NCBI GenBank assembly: GCA_022702705.1
Contig: CM040429.1
Coordinates: 4,332,073 to 4,396,072 of the forward strand
Length of the DNA stretch: 64,000 bases
Reading direction: 5' to 3'
Origin: Papilionanthe hookeriana x Papilionanthe teres
Taxonomy: Eukaryota; Streptophyta; Magnoliopsida; Asparagales; Orchidaceae
Shown here: in pieces, positions 58,477-64,000 of the stretch
Layout of the letters: each line of letters starts with the position of its first letter
How positions within the stretch are numbered: the first letter of the stretch is position 1
Translations under genes and position numbers: made by a program
Notes under the pieces: generated by a model
Databases searched by the model: none
The model's input: the letters and a program-made list of their open reading frames with translations, nothing else
What the model was told of the DNA's origin: nothing

Positions 58477-60245
58477 ATGATGTCGAGTGATTCCATTAAC
58501 CTTCGCACGACGACACCGCCGCTCGAGGAACCAAGTGATGTTTCTCAAGAATCCTTGCTGATCTTAAAGTTATCAAAGGAAAGTCAATCGAGTCCGCTTT
58601 GGAAAAGCTTCGAGCTAACATCGCACGACCGTCTAAAGATCGGAAAGCGAGACTTTCAAGATGGAGATTACAACCTAACCGATTACATGGAGGGCAAATT
58701 CGCGTAAATCAACGTCATCGAGACCCGAGCCATGTTAGCCGCGAGCGACACTCCTCTCGTGAGAACGCAATGGATGAGTGGCAGAGGGTCGTCCAACGTA
58801 AAGATGAAATTATCGACCGTCTCGAGAAGAAGATCGAAGAAATGACGATCGCGCATGGCTATAATGCAAGGACAGCCGCACTCACAAGCAGTGGCATCCC
58901 CGGAGATGAACCAACCGTGAGATCGGTCATATTACCGACGAACGAAGGGAAGTTGCTTCTGCAAGCCGAGATGAGCCACCAGAGAAAGATTCAACTCAGA
59001 ATATGGTGCCAGAAAATGACATCAAGCAGCTGGTCGAACAACAAGTAAAGGAAGCCTTAGCCCAATCGAAAGGGGGCGCGTCAATTTCAAGGGGTAGACC
59101 CTACCCGGAGGAGTTCGATTCCGTCCCATATCCTAAAGGTTTCGTTCCACCGACCTTTAAGACTTTCGATGGAACGGGCAACCCCCGTCAAGACGTCGCA
59201 CACTTCCGGCGAGCCGCCGCAACGCGGGGGTAGCGAGGCATTACTTTTCCGCCGCTCGTGAGCGCTCTTCGGGATTGCATTTGATTGGTACGCGTAGCTC
59301 GCCGAACGGGTCGATAAAGACGTTTACGCAGTTGGAAAATTTGTTCGTGAAGAGATTTGCCGGGTACATCACCACATTACTATCTGAGATCTCGTAATGG
59401 AGCGTCGAAACCTACGAGACTGCTGTAGAGTATATTCTACGGTGGAGAAACTTAAGCATGAAGTGCGAGCCCCAATTGCAGGAGCAACATGCGATTGAGG
59501 TTTTACTCAAGAATATCCATGGACCGATAACTTTCATGCTTAAAGGACTCACCATCAAGTCGTTTGAGAAACTACTGAGCAAAGCCAGCAGTCTGCAAGA
59601 AGAGATCAAGCATGCAGAGCCGCAAGAAAAGGTCGAAGAGCCCGTAACAACAAAAGCATTCGAGAAGTCCGAAATAATGGCAATAGTCGACAAGGAAAGC
59701 AATGATAGAGATAAAGACCGAGCAAGCTACCTCGATACATAGGCCAAGAACGACGCCTCAAGATGGTCGCATTGTCACAAAGAAGACGGCCACCGCCTCA
59801 TTACGGTCGGCTATCACAGAAGATACGTCACCGCTCCTCGACTCAATCAGCGCCTCGGTGGTATGTTCCACACCCACCACAATATATTCAAGATGTCCAA
59901 CAAGATTGGCCACGGTACAATCAAGAACACTAGCCAACGATCGTCCCAAGCAGAGGCCACTCCCGACGGATGGAAGGCAGTGGTCTGGCCTCATGACCGA
60001 TTTGTTGAACAAAGTATATCCCTTCAATGATGAAGCGAAGGCACGTATGTTCCGTAATCTGATTAAGAAGTTCCGAGTTCAGATTGCTTGAGCTAAAGAA
60101 ACCAACGGAGGTTAACAAGAAGAATCATCCCAACTATCGCCCATATCACGGAATGCTTGGGCACACTCATCAAGGTCATATCGCTTTAAAGAATGGCTGG
60201 AGAAAAACTTCAAGAATGGAAGCAGTAATAATCCCCGATGAATAT
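58477..60245 (+). pseudogene. Element B gag core and C-terminal module, broken
   Basis: The core begins at 59,003 (NDIKQLVEQQVKEALAQSKG, then SISRGRPYPEEF, YPKGFVPPTFKTFDGTG), as in Tat-type gag. After frameshifts it continues at 59,458 (KCEPQLQEQHAIEVLLKNIH, then LTIKSFEKLLSKASSLQEEI) and ends near 60,000-60,230 with ARMFRNLIKK, a NKKNHPNYRPYHGMLGH segment and LKEWLEKNF. In this second module the first knuckle Cys is Arg and the last Cys is lost. Stops and frameshifts make it non-functional as sequenced. Confidence 0.72.
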
Positions 60246-61264
60246 TTGAAAAGTTAACTCGAAGAGGTTCTATCAATATGATTTCGGCGATTTGTTTGCT
60301 TCAATTGAATCCTACGCAATTGACAATGGACATGACACTTTTTGATTGTCGTTATATTACTTTTGTTGCTCAACGATGATCGCATTGGTCCGTACCATCC
60401 TTCCTATTGCAATGAATGAATGACAAGGAGTTTGTTTTTGTTCGGAATCGCTCAATATTTGGAAAACTCAAAATCGAATATTTTGCTAAGACTTCGACTT
60501 CGTGAAGAACGAAGTTAATGCCCTAATGATCGGTCCTTCACTTTAAAGAATTTGGACCTGGTCCTAAGTCGATCTCAAAATGAAGCAAGATGGCTTGAAA
60601 TACGAGTAATCGACTCGTGATATCACGTGCCTTTTAATTTTCTCGCCATGTGGCTGGGTCCGGACTTTCAAAAAGCTTATAATATCCCGTGATTCATATT
60701 AAGGACATTTCGTAATTATTAATGTGGGAGTTTTCGACATTCAAAATCATTAACGTAAATATGCCTTACTCGTATACAAGAATTTCGTAAAACAAAAGGA
60801 AAGAAAAAAAAAAGTGTTCTTGAGGTGAAGCTTGAGAGCGAGCACACAATCAAAAATCGCGTCACAATCCGGACATTCAAAATCTTTAATCCGTGCTTCA
60901 CTAGATATAGTAATCCTCAATAAAAAAAAGAGAGATGCGAAAGTCTCAATAAATAAATAAAAAAAGAATGCTCCCGAGAAGAAGTTTCGATAAGCAAGAT
61001 ATAACCAAAATTAATGTCTTAATCTTCCCCGATTAACGAAACTCGGAGCGTTACCTTAAGCTTTCCTCCGATATTATGCTTCGAGAGAGTCAAGTCGATT
61101 CTACGCCTTTGTCGGTCATTAATCGGCTCGTAAATATCTTTGGACAAATGAAAAATATTTTCGATCACATGAACGTAAATTTTGGGATCCGCTTAGTTCC
61201 GTAAAGAAATAATTAAAGAAACGACGACGTTATTAGCAATTAATGGAAATTCGACCCTGAAGTC
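60246..61264 (+). other. Element B internal non-coding stretch where pol would be expected
   Basis: In an autonomous element protease and reverse transcriptase would follow gag here. I see only AT-rich DNA matching element A 33,901-35,700, with no polymerase motifs on either strand. Confidence 0.55.
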
Positions 61265-61283
61265 GTGTCTTTCAGCGCCCAGC

Positions 61284-61440
61284 AAATACAATTCCAACTT
61301 CAACTCGAAGAATGTCAGAAAGATTTCTCAGATACAACTCCAACTTCAACTCGAAGAATGTCAGAAAGATTTCTCAGATACAACTCCAACTTCAACTCGA
61401 AAAACGCCAGAAATACTTCTCAGAGTCAACTTCAACAACC
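61284..61440 (+). repeat. Tandem repeat, about 3.3 units of 46 bp
   Basis: Units share CTTCAACTCGAAGAATGTCA and GAAAGATTTCTCAGATACAA. The array is absent from the corresponding position of element A. Confidence 0.85.
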
Positions 61441-62029
61441 TTTACAGAATCTGCAATAGATCAAATGACAACTGCTACAAACGAAACTACAGAGTTTTGT
61501 CTTCTTCAGCGATGACATCCGTAGAGGTAAAACACCTTTATAGGTGCTTGAAAGAATATAATTCCGATGACACCTTAAAGGGAGTTATTCTCTACACTTA
61601 CCTTCAGTCGGTGGACGATACCTCAAGAAATGCTGTACATCGTGATGTTTCAAAGACGCTTTGTTCTACGAAGCACTGATGCCGTACTTGTCTAAAACTG
61701 AGTCCAAATCCCAAAATAAAAATCAACATTTGAACAAACAAAAGAACTCTGCACCTTATGAATTTTCAAAATCTCTCGTACGTACATTTCAATAAAATTC
61801 AACATCGCATGAACTTCTACAAACATTCTCTCAGACTTTACAAAATATTTTCATAATCTCGCATCCACGAATATCAACGAATGTCTTCAATCTTCGCAAT
61901 TATAAATCTCAAAGAATATATTCAACTTAGCATTCATAAACCTCTCGCATTCCCAAATATCAACAAAACTTTTTTCGAATCTCTGCATAAATACATCTCA
62001 ACAAAATTCTTCACAGTCTATGCATCCGT

Positions 62030-62990
62030 AAATCCTCGCATTTCTCAAAGATTTCTCAAAGATTCTCAAGCATTCTCAAGCATTCTCAAGAATCTCATTA
62101 ATTCTCAAGAATTCTCAAGAATTCTCAAAGATTCTCGACGAATTCTCAAGTAGCTCTCAAGAATTCTCAGCAGTTCTCGAAGAATTCTCAAGATTCTGGA
62201 TAAGCTTCGCCTCATTCCCTTCTCAAAGATATTCTCAAGAATTCTCAAGCATTCTCAAGATTTCTCAAAGATTTCTCAGCAGCTTCAAGATTTCTCAAGA
62301 ATGTCAAGCATTCTCAACGATTTCTCGAAGATTTCTCAACGATTCTCAAGATATTCTCAGCATTCTCAGCAATCTCATCAATTCTCGCAGATTTTCTCAA
62401 CATTCTCGAAGAATCTCATCAATTCTCAACGAATTCTCAAGCATATTCTCAAGCAATCTCTGCAATTTCGAAGATATTCTCGACATTCTGGATAGGCTCC
62501 GCCGTACTCCCATCTCAAGATATTCTCCATAGCTTCAAGACTCGGGATAGGCTTCCGCCTCATTCCCTTCTTAGCATATTCTCAGCACTCGGGATAGGCT
62601 TCCGCCCTACTCCCTCCTCAACAGTTCTCTGCATTTTGCATAGGCTCGGTCCTACTCTTTCTCAGCAATCTCAACATTCAACCATCTCAGCACGAAATTG
62701 AAATCAAAACAGATCTTAAGATTCTGGATAAGCTTCGCCGTACTCCCATCTCAAAGATATTCTCTCGTAGCTTCGGCGCTCGGATAAGCTTCCGCCTCAT
62801 TCCTTCTTAAGATATTCTCGGCATTCGGGATAGGCTTTTGCCCTATTCCCTTTCTTTGCATATTCTCAGCATTCGGGGTTGTCCTTCACCCCACTTCTTT
62901 CTCAGCATGCACATTTGAGGTAGGCTTCTGCCCTACATCCTTCTCAACATACAAATGCATTTGGGTGGGCCTTCGCCCTACTCTTTTCTC
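62030..62990 (+). repeat. Element B 3'-untranslated tandem arrays (two unit types)
   Basis: From 62,040 to about 62,480 the unit is about 11-14 bases around ATTCTCAAG. From about 62,480 to 62,990 there are 50-60-base units with CGGGATAGGCTTCCGCC and ATATTCTCAGCA. This occupies the position of element A's 61-bp array yet shares no unit with it. Confidence 0.85.
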
Positions 62991-63287
62991 TGCATAAAAT
63001 TGAAATTAAAATCGAAACTCAAAACAAATTGAAATTGAAATTGAAAGAAAACAAAGTAAATCGAATCCGAATTTGAAATTTTGAAACCTGAGCTTTAAGT
63101 CGCGGCTCTCTTAATTGAGAGTTCCCCCTCTTTTTCCCCAGCAGAAACTACTCACTCTTTTTTCGTTCCTCGCGGCCCGTCCCAAGTATTTTACTTCAGG
63201 CGGCTTGTGTTGGTTTGTTGATCTTCTTCGGTCAACACCAATACGCGCGCGTGCCCGTCCGGCGCACCACACCTATCGGGGTCCATT

Positions 63288-64000
63288 TGTCGACCTCGTT
63301 TTTGTCGAGGTTTAGTTTTCCTCCTAGGATTTAGGGTTCTAGCTTTAGGAGCTTCCCCGACGATCTTAGATTCCTAAGACTCGGGCCCACCTCGCTTTAG
63401 AATGCTCGAAACCACTTCGACACTCTTTGGAGTCCCGGACGGAGTTCCCGACCTCTAGCTCACAGAGCAGTAGGCTGGAATTAGCATTGGACTCCAAATC
63501 GAGTTCCTATGAGACCACCTGACCTCAGGATAGCCTCGTGCACATTTTCCGCACTACCGAAGCACAAATCCTCGAGCCACGGCCTCGACGCTTCGAGTTA
63601 CTCCGTGACGGATCGAGATCGAAGCCGAACGCCGCGACGATCAACGTCGAGTCGACTTCGAAGATGCCGATTTGACGCGCTTCGACGCGACCGTCGACGA
63701 GGTTCTCCGAGCGACCTCGGATGACGAAACGGACTTCGCCGTCGCGTCCGAACGTCGTTTCCACCTAAAATTGATATTTAATTTGCGACGATCGCTCGCC
63801 GGGGCGAAAATTGCAGTTTTGGGCTTATTTTTAATAAAATTAATAATATATAAATATATATTATATTTTAAACCTAAACTAAACCCCCCAGCCCTAATAT
63901 CTACCCGTTCGATCCCTTGGCTTCCTCCCTGGCTCATTCGATCGAGCTTCCGTCCCTGCTTCTCCCGTGCTCGCGTGCGCCTTCCCCTGGTGACCGTTGC
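63288..64000 (+). repeat. Element B 3' LTR, first 713 bases
   Basis: It starts TGTCGACCTCGTTTTTGTCG and matches 51,918 onward with few differences. It is cut by the window edge before the TATA box. Confidence 0.88.

Larger units (their letters stand above)
51918..64000 (+). mobile_element. Element B: giant-LTR, gag-only LTR retrotransposon, 3' LTR cut by the window
   Basis: The 5' LTR is 51,918-57,078 (TGTTGACCTCG..GGCCGACA, 5,161 bases), the internal region 57,079-63,287 (6,209 bases), and the 3' LTR starts at 63,288 (TGTCGACCTCG) and runs off the window. It belongs to the same family as element A: same ends, same internal length within a few bases, same TATA position and same gag layout, but opposite orientation. 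It carries a full primer-binding site. No pol genes are visible. Confidence 0.85.

Noticed and set aside
57084..63287. Possible inverted repeats joining the 5' and 3' internal ends of element B (CTGGGGAAA and GGACCCC words)
   Set aside because: The shared words occur in a different order at the two ends, so they do not form one inverted repeat; chance or old rearrangement is as likely.

Overview
The window is nuclear DNA of a flowering plant. It holds a few ordinary plant genes with spliceosomal introns, AT-rich intergenic DNA full of microsatellites and small DNA transposons, and more than 36 kb of nested retrotransposons. The GC-rich open frames of the pentatricopeptide and QRT3-like genes in an AT-rich background would fit a monocot, but that is a weak inference and I do not name a species.

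Positions 1-26,230 are the gene island. In order they hold: the 3' exons of a cinnamyl-alcohol-dehydrogenase-type NADP(H) oxidoreductase (+); an ancient LTR relic; an intronless pentatricopeptide (PPR) gene resembling Arabidopsis EMB2217 (-); a complete three-exon ZIP metal transporter (-); a decayed Ty3/gypsy element (-); an intronless QRT3-like pectin-lyase-fold gene (-); several MITEs; a second decayed gypsy gag (-); and the first three exons of the urease accessory protein gene URED (+), whose first intron is GC-AG. The genes belong to unrelated pathways (alcohol/aldehyde metabolism, organelle RNA handling, metal uptake, pollen cell-wall dissolution, urease maturation) and do not form a cluster.

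Positions 27,491-64,000 are a retrotransposon block. Element A (27,491-43,557, minus strand) is a structurally complete element of about 16.07 kb with LTRs near 4.9-5.0 kb and a 5-bp target duplication. Element B (51,918 to beyond the window, plus strand) is a second member of the same family in opposite orientation. Both carry an arginine-type primer-binding site and broken gag-like reading frames, and I see no protease, reverse transcriptase, RNase H or integrase. Each has a different tandem-repeat array between gag and the 3' LTR. Between A and B lie a 5'-truncated RTE-type LINE with a perfect 18-bp target duplication, a second decayed RTE LINE, and a small decayed Ty3/gypsy element with LTRs of about 230 bp.

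The strongest candidates for something undescribed are the giant-LTR, gag-only family with its duplicated gag zinc-knuckle module, a GC-rich long-hairpin MITE with 8-bp target duplications, and a dispersed short repeat family with the terminal motif TACATACATACCACACAAT that recurs through the first 18 kb, including in the introns and promoter of the ZIP gene.
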